This document shows, in pieces, positions 1 through 8,436 of a stretch of DNA of 64,000 nt. The notes beneath the pieces were generated by a model. That model ran no database searches. It saw only the letters and a list, made by a program, of their open reading frames with translations, and was not told the DNA's origin. Position numbers and translations under genes: made by a program. The DNA comes from Aurantimonas sp965217685 (lineage in GTDB: Bacteria > Pseudomonadota > Alphaproteobacteria > Rhizobiales > Rhizobiaceae), in NCBI GenBank assembly GCA_965217685.1, contig CBDCIZ010000003.1, forward strand, positions 1 through 64,000. The letters are read 5' to 3'. Within the stretch, counting starts at the first letter, position 1. Every line of letters starts with the position of its first letter.

Positions 1-1739
1 ACCGACAGGGTGTTGTTCCAGGTCCAGTAGATCACCAGGCCGGCCGGGAACGAAGCCAGCATGAAGGTGAAGATCACCGGCATCCAGGTGAAGATCATCT
101 GCTGGGTCGGGTCCGGCGGCGTCGGGTTGAGCCGCATCTGGATGAACATCGTGATGCCCATCAGGAGCGGCCAGACGCCGACCATCAGGAGATGCGGCAG
201 GGTGATCGGGATCAACCCGAAGAGGTTGAAGATCGACGTCGGATCGGGCGCGGCCAGATCCTGGATCCAGCCGAAGAACGGCGCGTGCCGCATCTCGATC
301 GTCACGTAGAGGTTCTTATAGAGCGCGAAGAACACGGGAATCTGGATCAGCACCGGCCAGCAGCCCGCCGCCGGATTGATCTTTTCTTCCTTGTAGATGC
401 GCATCATCTCCTGCTGCTGCTTCTGCTTGTCGTCCTTGTAGCGCTCGCGCATCTCCATGATCTTCGGCTGCATGTTCTTCATGCGGGCCATCGACTTGTA
501 GGACTTGTTGGCGAGCGGAAAGAAGACAAGCTTCAGAAGCACGGTGACGCCGAGGATGGCGACGCCGAAATTGCCGACCAGGCGATAGAGCCAGTCGAGG
601 AGATGGAACATCGGCCGGGTGATGAAATAGAACCAGCCCCAGTCGATCAGCTGGCCGAACTGCTTGACGTTCAGCGTGTCCTCGTAGCTGTCGATGAGGT
701 CCACCACCTTGGCGCCGGCGAAGGAGCGGGTCGTGACCGTTTCGGATGCGCCCGGCGCGATGGTCTGGGGATCGGCGACGTATTCGGTCTGGTAGTGGGT
801 GCGGCCCTGATCGACATAGAGGAAGCGCGATTGATAGGGCCTCCGGTTCTCGGGAATGAGCGCCGTTGCCCAGTACTTGTCGGTGATGCCCATCCAGCCC
901 GAGGAAACCTTGGGCGGCGAGAAGGTCTTGTCGTCCTCGATGGCCGAGTATTTGACCTCGGAAAGACCGTCCTCGCCGAACACGCCGAGCAGGCCCTCGA
1001 ACAGAACATAGGTCGAAGCGACGGCCGGCTTGGAGTAGCGCGTCACCCGGCCGTAGCTCGATAGCGTCACCGGCTGCGAGCCGGTGTTGGCTACCGTGTC
1101 GGTAACCGTGAACATGAACTTGTCGTCGATGGCGATCTGCCGGGTGAAGGTCACGCCCGAACCGTTGGTGGTCGTCAGCGTGACCGGCGTCGGAGGCGTC
1201 AGCGTCTGATTGCCCTCGGCGGTCCAAACCGTCGTTGGCCCCGGCAGTTCGCCGGCGTTCTGGCCGAGATAGCCCATTTCGGCGAAATAGCCGTCCGGCT
1301 GGCGCTCGGGCGACAAGAGCACGATGGTCGGCGAATTGTCGTCGACGGTGTCGTGGTAATTTTTCAGGCGCAAATCGTCGAGGCGGGAGCCGACGAGGTT
1401 GATCGAGCCGGAGACCGCCGGCGTGTCGATCGGCACGCGCTGTGTTGCGGCGATCGCCTGATCGCGGGACATCGGCTGGGCGGTCTGGCCGTTCGCGGAG
1501 CCTTCGGGCGCCGCCGGCACGACGCTTTCGCGACCCGAGGGCGAGACGGGCGGAGCCTGATCGGTTCCGGCCGCGGTCTGCGGGGTCTGCAACGATCCCG
1601 GCGTCGCGCCGTTCGTATCCGCGACCTGCTGATTCTGGCGCTGGGCTTCCATGCGCGGCGAGACGACAAGGAACTGCCATCCGACGAGCACGCCGATGGA
1701 CAGCGCCATGGCGATCAGGAAGTTGCGGTTGTTTTCCAT
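1..1739 (-). CDS. yidC: Membrane protein insertase YidC (3' end beyond window)
   Basis: YidC inserts inner-membrane proteins, alone or with the Sec translocon. The frame runs without a stop from the ATG at 1737-1739 to the left edge, so about 579 codons are visible and the C-terminus is missing. The start MENNRNFLIAMALSIGVLVG is the typical N-terminal membrane anchor of Gram-negative YidC. A Pro/Thr-rich linker and a large periplasmic domain follow, then the conserved insertase core with PMFHLLDWLYRLVGNFGVAI, LKLVFFPLANKSYKSMARMK, and the segment around NPAAGCWPVLIQIPVFFALY. Its ATG shares one base with the rnpA stop (TGATG), so the two are translationally coupled. The order rpmH-rnpA-yidC is the conserved bacterial arrangement. 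Confidence 0.97.
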   Translation of the reverse strand, partial: MENNRNFLIAMALSIGVLVGWQFLVVSPRMEAQRQNQQVADTNGATPGSLQTPQTAAGTDQAPPVSPSGRESVVPAAPEGSANGQTAQPMSRDQAIAATQRVPIDTPAVSGSINLVGSRLDDLRLKNYHDTVDDNSPTIVLLSPERQPDGYFAEMGYLGQNAGELPGPTTVWTAEGNQTLTPPTPVTLTTTNGSGVTFTRQIAIDDKFMFTVTDTVANTGSQPVTLSSYGRVTRYSKPAVASTYVLFEGLLGVFGEDGLSEVKYSAIEDDKTFSPPKVSSGWMGITDKYWATALIPENRRPYQSRFLYVDQGRTHYQTEYVADPQTIAPGASETVTTRSFAGAKVVDLIDSYEDTLNVKQFGQLIDWGWFYFITRPMFHLLDWLYRLVGNFGVAILGVTVLLKLVFFPLANKSYKSMARMKNMQPKIMEMRERYKDDKQKQQQEMMRIYKEEKINPAAGCWPVLIQIPVFFALYKNLYVTIEMRHAPFFGWIQDLAAPDPTSIFNLFGLIPITLPHLLMVGVWPLLMGITMFIQMRLNPTPPDPTQQMIFTWMPVIFTFMLASFPAGLVIYWTWNNTLS

Positions 1740-2191
1740 CAATCAGACCCCGATGGACGCTCGGGCGAGCGCCGCTTGGTTGTGGCCGGCGCGCCCGAGA
1801 TCAAGCGGGCGATACGTCGGGACAGTTCGTCTGTCAGCGCAGCGAAGGGCATGTCGAGCACCTCGCGGCGCGCGACGACCACATAGTCGATCCCGTCCGC
1901 CATGTCAGCTGCAGCGTTGAGACGGATCGCCTCGCGCAGCCGGCGCTTGATGCGGTTGCGCTCGACGGCGTTGCCGACCTTCCTGGTCACGGTCAGGCCA
2001 AAGCGCGGGCCAAGGCCGTCGCCGCGATCGCGGGTCTCGACAAAGAAATAAGGGCCGTTGAGGCGACGGCCCTTGCGCGCGGCGAGAAACTCCGCCCGCT
2101 TCCTTATGACGCCGGGCTTTCGCGCCGAGCTCGCGGACGAAACCGGCTGCCCTTCGCCCAGGACCGGGCTTAAGACCAGTCGGCCGTTCAT
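1739..2191 (-). CDS. rnpA: Ribonuclease P protein component
   Basis: This is the protein subunit of RNase P, which helps the catalytic RNA remove 5' leaders from pre-tRNAs. The RNR signature is clear: FGLTVTRKVGNAVERNRIKR followed by RRLREAIRL. The frame is open further upstream, across rpmH, but the ATG at 2189-2191 gives a 150-residue protein and removes most of that overlap. This is still longer than the usual 110-130 residues, so a start further downstream, near VIRKRAEF, is possible. It lies between rpmH and yidC in the conserved operon. Confidence 0.95.
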   Translation of the reverse strand: MNGRLVLSPVLGEGQPVSSASSARKPGVIRKRAEFLAARKGRRLNGPYFFVETRDRGDGLGPRFGLTVTRKVGNAVERNRIKRRLREAIRLNAAADMADGIDYVVVARREVLDMPFAALTDELSRRIARLISGAPATTKRRSPERPSGSD

Positions 2192-2229
2192 GCCAAGCCT
2201 CGGCAACCCAGCGTGATCGTCGATCGCAA

Positions 2230-2364
2230 TCAGGCCGAAAGACGCTTGCGGCCCTTGGCGCGACGCGACGCGATGACCTTCTGGCCACCCTTGGTCGCCA
2301 TCCGCAAGCGAAACCCGTGACGGCGTTTGCGAACGAGCCTGGACGGCTGATAGGTGCGCTTCAT
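2230..2364 (-). CDS. rpmH: 50S ribosomal protein L34
   Basis: A 44-residue, very basic protein beginning MKRTYQPSRLVRKRRHGF and ending GRKRLSA, which is full-length L34 of alphaproteobacterial type (internal RMATKGGQKVI). It is a structural protein of the large ribosomal subunit. The gene is shorter than most ORF-length cutoffs and lies inside a longer open frame; the ATG at 2362-2364 is fixed by family alignment. It is the first gene of the rpmH-rnpA-yidC unit, with 38 bp to rnpA. Confidence 0.97.
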   Translation of the reverse strand: MKRTYQPSRLVRKRRHGFRLRMATKGGQKVIASRRAKGRKRLSA

Positions 2365-2500
2365 CTTGATCTTCCCGCATCTGGCGATGCGAGCCCTTCG
2401 TCTTGTCCGGATATTGAACCGGAAATATGAGCGATTGTGCAGGCCAACCGGCAACGCGAAGCCAAGCCCCGCGCGGGATATCGCCCGCTCGTCTGCCCGG

Positions 2501-2530
2501 CTTATAGGAACGATGGCAATCAAAAGTCAA
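2501..2530 (-). promoter_or_regulatory. Sigma70-type promoter for rpmH
   Basis: On the minus strand TTGACT (2525-2530) and TATAAG (2501-2506) are separated by 18 bases. This predicts a transcript starting near 2494 with a leader of about 130 nt before rpmH. A strong housekeeping promoter is expected here. The match was read by eye. Confidence 0.6.
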
Positions 2531-2883
2531 TCACCGTGCCGGCTTATGTCGGGCCCGTTTCAGGACGGCTGGAGGCAACCCGGTCGATGAGGCCACGGGC
2601 CTGCAGGCGGAGAAAACCGCCGATGCGATAACCCGGCGCAATAACATTGCCGTCATCGCACTGTTTGCGCCAGACATCATGGGACACATGGCCGGCGCGA
2701 GGCGATCAGGACTCGCCACCTGGACCGTCGGGCGCAGCGCGCAAACGTTATGCTAGAATGCCGCCATGGCAAGCTGACTGCGGCGACGCAACGGCTCTCG
2801 AGCGCTTTTGCGGACGTAACGATCCATGACGATCGAACGAAGACCCCGTCGACGATGGCCAACAGGCAGCGAAGGACCCGCCT
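2531..2883. other. Intergenic region between rpmH promoter and TVP38 gene
   Basis: No convincing gene is seen. The region separates the divergent rpmH operon and the plus-strand membrane-protein gene, and presumably holds the latter's promoter. Open frames here have atypical composition and no family resemblance. Confidence 0.5.
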
Positions 2884-3636
2884 ATGAGCTCTGAAGATCG
2901 AGGACCGATCGACCTGTTGAAGCGATTCTGGCCTTTGGCCGTCCTTCTGGCAGGGCTTGCCCTCGCCTACGCCTTCGGCCTGCAGCGCTATCTTTCCCTC
3001 GACGCCTTTCTCGACAGCCGCGCCGCTCTGAAACAGGCGGTTCAGGATAATCTCGTTCTCACCTCGCTCGCCTTCGTGGCCGGCTACGCCGTGCTCGTCG
3101 CCTTCGCCTTTCCGGCCGCGTCGATCGTTACGCTTGCCGGCGGCTTCATGTTCGGATGGCTCATCGGTGGGGCGCTCGCCGTCGTCGGCGCGACGATCGG
3201 CGCGACGGCGATTTTCCTTGCCGCCCGCCACGCCTTCGGCGACGTTTTGCGCCGCAAGGCCGGCGGCGCGGTCAAGCGCTTCGCCGACGGATTTCGCGAC
3301 GACGCCTTCGCCTATCTCCTGGTCCTGCGGCTGACGCCGCTTCTGCCGTTCCTGGCCGTCAACGTCGCGCCGGCCTTCTTCGACGTGAAGACGCGTACCT
3401 ATGTCGCCGCGACCTTTTTCGGCATCATTCCGGGCGCCATGGTCTATGCCTTCCTCGGCAGCGGCATCAACCAGGCGCTGGCGAATGTCGGCGAGGGCGA
3501 CGTCGGCGTTTCCGATCTCGTTACACCGCAGATGACCATCGCGCTGGTCGGCCTTGCCGGCCTCAGCGTTCTCGGCCTGATCTTTAAGAAGACTTTCTTC
3601 AAGGGCCGCCGCCCCGATGTCGCTCCGGCCGACTGA
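2884..3636 (+). CDS. TVP38/TMEM64 (VTT domain) inner-membrane protein
   Basis: A 250-residue polytopic protein of the VTT/SNARE-associated family (distant DedA relatives, thought to act on membrane lipid distribution). Hydrophobic segments lie at about 15-35, 58-100, 150-180 and 215-235. The family core is visible as the glycine-rich LAGGFMFGWLIGGALAVVGA and, after a loop rich in charged residues, LLVLRLTPLLPFLAVNVAPA. The next gene overlaps or closely follows it. A TVP38 protein beside a mercuric-reductase-like flavoprotein is a frequent proteobacterial pairing, so the two probably act together, though how is not known. Confidence 0.85.
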   Translation: MSSEDRGPIDLLKRFWPLAVLLAGLALAYAFGLQRYLSLDAFLDSRAALKQAVQDNLVLTSLAFVAGYAVLVAFAFPAASIVTLAGGFMFGWLIGGALAVVGATIGATAIFLAARHAFGDVLRRKAGGAVKRFADGFRDDAFAYLLVLRLTPLLPFLAVNVAPAFFDVKTRTYVAATFFGIIPGAMVYAFLGSGINQALANVGEGDVGVSDLVTPQMTIALVGLAGLSVLGLIFKKTFFKGRRPDVAPAD

Positions 3637-3757
3637 CGATCGTTCGCGCCGACCGACCGTCGTCCCCAGCCCAGATCGTAGCAATCCCGCCGCGGCCCGC
3701 CGCTTCCCACGCCCGTTCGCCGCCGCTTCTCACGCCCGTTCGAAGGACGCCCCCGCC

Positions 3758-5185
3758 ATGGCCGACATTCTCACCCCCGACATCTGCGTCATCGGCGCCG
3801 GCAGCGCCGGACTGACCACTGCAGCGGCGGCCGCTGCCTTCGGGGTCGACGTGGTGCTGATCGAGCGAGCCGAGATGGGCGGCGACTGCCTCAACTCCGG
3901 CTGCGTGCCGTCGAAGGCCCTGATCGCTGCCGCCAAGCACGTCCACGCCATCCGCGAGGCCCACCGTTTCGGCGTGACGGCGGGCGAGCCGGTGGTCGAT
4001 TTTCAAAAGGTCCACGCCCATGTCCACGACGTGATCGCCGGCATCGCGCCGAACGATTCGGTCGAGCGCTTCGAGAGCCTCGGCGTCACCGTGCTGAAGG
4101 CGACGGCGATCTTCGTCGACGCGCGGACGGTATCGGCCGACGGCCAACTGGTGCGCCCGCGCCGCTTCGTCATCGCCACGGGCTCCTCGCCCTTCGTACC
4201 ACCGATCGAGGGGCTCGCCGACACGCCTCATCTCACAAACGAATCGCTCTTCGACCTCACCGCCTGCCCCGAGCATCTTTTGATCATCGGCGGCGGGCCG
4301 ATCGGCATGGAGATGGCGCAGGCCCATCGCCGCCTTGGGGCGAAAGTCACCGTGCTCGAAAGTTCCAAGGCGATGAACCGCGACGATCCCGACCTCGTCG
4401 CCGTCGCGCTGAAAAGCGTGCGCGCCGACGGCGTCGCCATCGAGGAGGACACCAGGGTGGTCGGCGCCCGCAAGAGCGAAGGCGGCATCGCCCTCACCGT
4501 CGAAGGCAAGGACGGCCAGCAGCGTGAGATGACGGGAAGCCATCTCCTCGTCGCGGTAGGCCGCGCGCCGAATGTCCGCGGCCTCGGACTGGATGCGGCA
4601 GGCATCGCCTTCGACAGAAGCGGCATCACCGTGGGCAAGGATCTGCGCTCGACCAACAAGCGCGCCTACGCCATCGGCGACGTCGCCGGGGGCCCGCAAT
4701 TCACCCATGTCGCCGGCTATCATGGCGGACTGGTGCTGCGCGCGCTTCTTTTTCGCCTGCCCTTCAAGGCCGACCATTCGGCGATCCCTCACGTCACCTT
4801 CACCGATCCCGAGTTGGGCCAGGTGGGTCTCACCGAGGCCGAGGCGAAGGCGAAGGGCCTCAAGGTCACCGCCCTCACTTGGGGTTACGAGGAGAACGAC
4901 CGGGCGCGCACCGAGCGGCAGACCGAAGGGCTGGTCAAGCTCGTCGTCGGCGATAGCGGCAAGCTGGTGGGCGCCGGCGTCGTCGGGGCGCAGGCCGGTG
5001 AGATGACCAACCTCTTCACCCTCGCCCTTTCCAAGGGCATGGGCGCCTCCGATCTGCGCGATTTCGTCTCGCCCTATCCTACCTTCTCGGAAATTGGCAA
5101 ACGGGCGGCCACCGCTTATTATTCGCACTACACAAAGCGTCCTTTGGTGCGCCGGGCCGTATCTTTCCTGCAGCGCTTCGGATGA
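3758..5185 (+). CDS. Pyridine nucleotide-disulfide oxidoreductase (mercuric reductase/lipoamide dehydrogenase type)
   Basis: An FAD-dependent class I disulfide oxidoreductase of 475 residues. It has the N-terminal FAD-binding IGAGSAGLTTAAAAA, the redox pair in GGDCLNSGCVPSKAL (Cys44 and Cys49), the NAD(P)-binding IIGGGPIGMEMAQAHRRLG, the second FAD contact AYAIGDVAGG, and the dimerisation domain around FTDPELGQVGLTEAEA. The canonical C-terminal HxxxxE is not obvious, and the end (SPYPTFSEIGKRAATAYY) resembles the branch paired with TVP38 proteins rather than true lipoamide dehydrogenases. The start at 3758 is chosen for GAAGGA 10 bases upstream; an in-frame start at 3617 would add 47 non-conserved residues. 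The substrate is unknown. Confidence 0.9.
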   Translation: MADILTPDICVIGAGSAGLTTAAAAAAFGVDVVLIERAEMGGDCLNSGCVPSKALIAAAKHVHAIREAHRFGVTAGEPVVDFQKVHAHVHDVIAGIAPNDSVERFESLGVTVLKATAIFVDARTVSADGQLVRPRRFVIATGSSPFVPPIEGLADTPHLTNESLFDLTACPEHLLIIGGGPIGMEMAQAHRRLGAKVTVLESSKAMNRDDPDLVAVALKSVRADGVAIEEDTRVVGARKSEGGIALTVEGKDGQQREMTGSHLLVAVGRAPNVRGLGLDAAGIAFDRSGITVGKDLRSTNKRAYAIGDVAGGPQFTHVAGYHGGLVLRALLFRLPFKADHSAIPHVTFTDPELGQVGLTEAEAKAKGLKVTALTWGYEENDRARTERQTEGLVKLVVGDSGKLVGAGVVGAQAGEMTNLFTLALSKGMGASDLRDFVSPYPTFSEIGKRAATAYYSHYTKRPLVRRAVSFLQRFG

Positions 5186-5349
5186 CGAGTCTTTCGCCTA
5201 CCGAACGTCGAGCGCCGGGCGGCAAAGACGTCCGACTTCGGCAGGGACGAAACAGGAGCGTGCGTCGCATTCGGGCGCAGCGAACCCGGCGGCGGGTCCT
5301 CGTCAAAGACGGGGGCGCCGAGCAGCGCGAATGAGAAGGGACGCCTGAC

Positions 5350-7008
5350 GTGGCGCGGGCACAGCTGCCGATGAAGGCCGACAACGGATCGCCGGAGGGC
5401 GAGGTCACACTCGTTGTGGGGCGGCGTATTTCCACGCGTCTGCTTGTCCTGACGCTGCTGTCGATCATGCTCGCCGAAATCCTGATCTTCGTGCCGTCGA
5501 TCGCGCGTTTCCGGGACGATTGGCTGTCGACCAAGATCGAAACGCTGGCTGTTGCCGGGCTTTTCATGCAGCAGACCACCGGCAACGGCGATCCGGTGTT
5601 CACCCAAGAGCAGGAATCGGGTCTGCTCAAGGCTCTCGACGCGCAACTCGTCGGTCTCGTCGAGGGCGGTGCCTCCCGCCTCCTCGCGCGCCAGGGCCAG
5701 ATCGATCATGTCGACGTCCAGTCCGATCTCACCGACACCAACCCGCTTCACATGATCGGGGACGCGTTCGACACGCTGATCTTCGGCAGCGACCGCGTCA
5801 TGCGCATCTCCGGTCCGGTCGGCGACGGCTCGATGGTCGGCGAAGTCGTCATGTCGGAAGCGCCGCTGCGCCGCGACATGCTGATCTATTCACGCAACAT
5901 CTTCCTGTTGTCCCTGGGCGTCGCGAGCTTCGCGGCCCTCCTCGTCTTCGGTGCGATCAGCCGCTTTCTGATCCGCCCGATCCGGGCGATGACCCGCTCG
6001 ATGGTGCGCTTCGGCGAAAAACCCTTCGATCCCACCCGGGTGATCGTTCCAAGCCGGCGCGACGACGAGATCGGCATCGCCGAGGCCAAGCTTGCAGAGA
6101 TGCAGACTCGGCTCGCCGACACCTTGCGTAAGCAGCGCCATCTCGCCGATCTCGGCCTCGCTGTCGCCAAGATCAATCATGATCTGCGCAACATCCTGTC
6201 CTCGGCTCAGATGATCTCGGACCGGTTGTCGACGATGGAGGACCCGCGCGTGCAGCGCGTCGCGCCGATGCTGCTGCGCAGCCTCGACCGGGCACTCGAC
6301 TATACGAACGCCGTTCTGGCCTACGGACGTGCGGTGGAAAGCTCGCCGGTCAAGCGGCGCCTCAGGCTCAAACATCTCGTCGACGACGTCTACGAGATGG
6401 TCGCCGTGTCGCCCGATGCACGCATCGACCTGATCAACGGCGTGGACGGAGCGCTGGAAATCGCCGTCGATCCCGACCAGTTCCACCGGGTTCTCGTCAA
6501 TCTGTGCCGCAACGCCGTGCAAGCGCTGGAAGCCGAGGATGCCGATCTGCCCTCGGTGATCCGGCGCGTGTCGATCACCGCCGAGTGGCAGAGCGCGGAC
6601 GAGGTTCTGATTCTCGTCGAGGATACCGGCCCCGGCCTGCCGCCCAAGGCGCGCGAGAAGCTGTTTCAGGCGTTTCAAGGCTCGGCGCGCACCGGTGGCA
6701 TCGGCCTTGGCCTCGCCATCGTCGCGGAGATCGTCGAGGCGCATCGCGGCAAGATCCGCCTCTGTGACGAGCCGACCTCCGGCACGCGTTTCGAAATCCG
6801 CCTGCCTGCCGACAATCCCGGCCTCAACGACAATTTGCCCCACGGGCTACCCCACGGGCTACCCCATGACAGACCCGACGGCGCAAACGGTGCGGCGTCG
6901 GAGCCGTCGCCCAGGTCTCTCGGCAACGCGGAACCGGCCGAACGATCGTCCGGCGCGTTAACGGACCGGTTCACCGGCCGCCCCCGCAACGACAAGGCGG
7001 GCAACTGA
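5350..7008 (+). CDS. Membrane sensor histidine kinase with HAMP domain
   Basis: A 552-residue two-component sensor kinase. A membrane segment at about 24-46 is followed by a periplasmic domain to about 177, a second membrane segment at 178-200, and a HAMP region. The dimerisation/phosphoacceptor segment is KINHDLRNILSSAQMISDRL, with His277 as the likely phosphorylated residue. The ATPase domain shows the N box (NLCRNAVQALE), the G1 box (DTGPGLPPKA) and the G2 box (GIGLGLAIVAEIV). The last 60 residues are low complexity and include a short tandem repeat. No response regulator is adjacent, so it is an orphan. The start is GTG at 5350; ATG at 5371 is an alternative. Confidence 0.88.
   Translation: MARAQLPMKADNGSPEGEVTLVVGRRISTRLLVLTLLSIMLAEILIFVPSIARFRDDWLSTKIETLAVAGLFMQQTTGNGDPVFTQEQESGLLKALDAQLVGLVEGGASRLLARQGQIDHVDVQSDLTDTNPLHMIGDAFDTLIFGSDRVMRISGPVGDGSMVGEVVMSEAPLRRDMLIYSRNIFLLSLGVASFAALLVFGAISRFLIRPIRAMTRSMVRFGEKPFDPTRVIVPSRRDDEIGIAEAKLAEMQTRLADTLRKQRHLADLGLAVAKINHDLRNILSSAQMISDRLSTMEDPRVQRVAPMLLRSLDRALDYTNAVLAYGRAVESSPVKRRLRLKHLVDDVYEMVAVSPDARIDLINGVDGALEIAVDPDQFHRVLVNLCRNAVQALEAEDADLPSVIRRVSITAEWQSADEVLILVEDTGPGLPPKAREKLFQAFQGSARTGGIGLGLAIVAEIVEAHRGKIRLCDEPTSGTRFEIRLPADNPGLNDNLPHGLPHGLPHDRPDGANGAASEPSPRSLGNAEPAERSSGALTDRFTGRPRNDKAGN
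6841..6864 (+). repeat. 12-bp tandem repeat in the kinase tail
   Basis: Two adjacent copies of CACGGGCTACCC, followed by a partial third, encode LPHGLPHGLPH near the C-terminus of the histidine kinase. It is an in-frame repeat that could vary in copy number without breaking the frame. Confidence 0.7.
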
Positions 7009-7185
7009 GCGAACCGACAGCACGAGCCATCACCTGGCCAACGGCGCACCGGAGCTGGCATCGACACCCGCGCCGAAAAAATCCAGGGTTCACGGAAATA
7101 GCCGTGGACCGGCGCTTGCATTCCGCCGATCGAGAAGCTAGTTAGCCCGTCAAGAGCGAACGGCCCTTAGCGGCTCTTCCTCGTT

Positions 7186-7262
7186 GCGCCCGTAGCTCAG
7201 CTGGATAGAGCACCAGACTACGAATCTGGGGGTCAGGGGTTCGAATCCCTTCGGGCGCACCA
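7186..7262 (+). tRNA. tRNA-Arg (anticodon ACG)
   Basis: A complete cloverleaf: acceptor stem GCGCCCG/CGGGCGC, D-arm with AGCTCAGCTGGATAGAGC, anticodon stem-loop CCAGA-CTACGAA-TCTGG with anticodon ACG, T-arm GGGGTTCGAATCCC, and an encoded 3' CCA at 7260-7262. The ACG anticodon, deaminated to ICG, reads CGU, CGC and CGA. Confidence 0.97.
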
Positions 7263-7287
7263 TAACTTTCAAGGACTTAGCTATTAG

Positions 7288-7330
7288 CCGCAGACTAAAT
7301 TTCCTTACTAGTCTGCGATTTAGTCTGCGG
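7288..7330 (+). terminator. 13-bp inverted repeat downstream of tRNA-Arg, terminator-like
   Basis: CCGCAGACTAAAT (7288-7300) and ATTTAGTCTGCGG (7318-7330) are perfect inverted copies separated by 17 bases, followed by AAAACATTTTT. A third copy of AGTCTGCG lies in the loop. It may end the tRNA transcript or be a protein-binding arm associated with the adjacent integration scar. Confidence 0.45.
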
Positions 7331-7361
7331 AAAACATTTTTCTTGAGTGTTCACGCTGACT

Positions 7362-7450
7362 GCGGGTCACGCGCTCGCTTGGATAGCTGGGGTCGCACCA
7401 ACCCCTTGCCAAGGTTGGGGTCGTGGGTTCGAATCCCATCGCCCGCTCCA
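7362..7450 (+). pseudogene. Degenerate tRNA-Gly(GCC), probable integration attachment-site relic
   Basis: The 3' half (about 7404-7450, from CTTGCCAAGGTTGGGGTCG to CGCCCGCTCCA) reads like a normal tRNA-Gly with anticodon GCC, an intact T-arm and encoded CCA. The 5' half does not fold: the D-arm is abnormally long, two extra C residues disturb the anticodon stem (CAACCCC against GGTTGG), and acceptor pairs 6-7 are GU and mismatched. A conserved 3' half with a scrambled 5' half is what tRNA-targeting integrases leave at one end of an island. It sits at the junction of core genes and accessory DNA. A divergent but working tRNA is unlikely. Confidence 0.65.
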
Positions 7451-7881
7451 AATTTCCCCATATATTTCAATGCTCTACTCAGTCCGTTTAGTGTTTTTAT
7501 TTCTTACAAGAGGGTACGCTCGCGCGGATGTAAGCGCTTTGTAAGCATGAGATATGGCGCTGTAGGAAACCTCAGACGACGTTACGGTGATGCGAGCCAA
7601 GTCAGCCTCAGTTGCGATCGATAAAGATCGTAGCGACGAGATGGGAACTGGCCCCACTCCTTTGCGGGGGCGCACTATTGCGAAGCTAAGACAAGTAGAC
7701 GAGGCCGCGATCTCGCCAACCCGAACGCTGAAAAGCCGCTGCGGACTGAGCTGAAGTGTCGATTTGGCTCTTGAAATATGCGCCGGTATCTTTTTTTAAG
7801 GAGACCGATGTGGCTTCGGCGACCGATCCGCATTCGATCTCGCCGCTGTCGACCACATGCAAAAAACGCCCTGCCTGGCGA
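7451..7881. other. Non-coding stretch at the island edge
   Basis: No convincing gene. A minus-strand frame at 7686-7901 could encode 71 residues but shows no motif and overlaps the XRE gene by 20 bases, so I do not call it. Confidence 0.4.
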
Positions 7882-8319
7882 TCAGCCCAGTACCTGGACA
7901 AGGGCGATCAATCGGCGGCGCGTACTCGCGCTTTTTATGCGCACAAAGGCTTGATTGAGTTTCAGCCCGTCGGCCGAATGAATGAATGCCAGGATGTCGG
8001 TCCGCAAGGCTTCTTCTGCGGCCCCAACAGCCCTCGTCACAGGATTGTTGGAGAGCTCCTGATTGGTTTCGAAAAATGTGCCGACTGGCACACCGAAGAT
8101 CGTCGCCATCGCCTGCAGCTTGCTGGCGCTGACACGGTTGCTGCCGTTTTCGTATTTCTGGATCTGTTGAAACGTGATCCCCAGCTTTTCGCCGAGCGCG
8201 GACTGGCTCATGCTCATGAGTTTGCGCCGGAACCGAATAAGCTTACCGACTTGGATGTCGACGGGATCGTTGACCTTTCGATCGGGTTTCGACAATCCTG
8301 GGTTTAGCCTTGCCGTCAT
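7882..8319 (-). CDS. XRE-family helix-turn-helix regulator
   Basis: A 145-residue DNA-binding protein. The HTH spans about residues 22-78: IQVGKLIRFRRKLMSMSQSA, LGEKLGITFQQIQKYENGSN, RVSASKLQAMATIFGV. The FQQIQKYENG recognition helix is the standard form in rhizobial XRE regulators, which often act as repressors of mobile or symbiosis-related genes. The C-terminal half is probably for oligomerisation. It is transcribed away from the diguanylate cyclase gene, so it may control the shared intergenic region. Confidence 0.88.
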   Translation of the reverse strand: MTARLNPGLSKPDRKVNDPVDIQVGKLIRFRRKLMSMSQSALGEKLGITFQQIQKYENGSNRVSASKLQAMATIFGVPVGTFFETNQELSNNPVTRAVGAAEEALRTDILAFIHSADGLKLNQAFVRIKSASTRRRLIALVQVLG

Positions 8320-8436
8320 CTGTTAAGCTCTTTTTGGTTGTTCACGTGTTCAATATCATCGCAACGAACGTGGCCATCAACCGGTCGCGACCCCGCATTC
8401 GCGATACCTCCAGGTAGATGTCGGTGGCGTCCTTTC

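Noticed and set aside
192..1064. Long plus-strand frame antisense to yidC
   Set aside because: Shadow of the yidC gene; composition rich in His, Arg and Leu and no conserved motif.
3599..5128. 509-codon minus frame opposite the oxidoreductase
   Set aside because: Shadow frame; the plus strand has intact FAD, NAD and redox-Cys motifs.
7686..7901. 71-residue minus-strand frame downstream of the XRE gene
   Set aside because: Overlaps the XRE gene, has no ribosome site and no recognisable feature.
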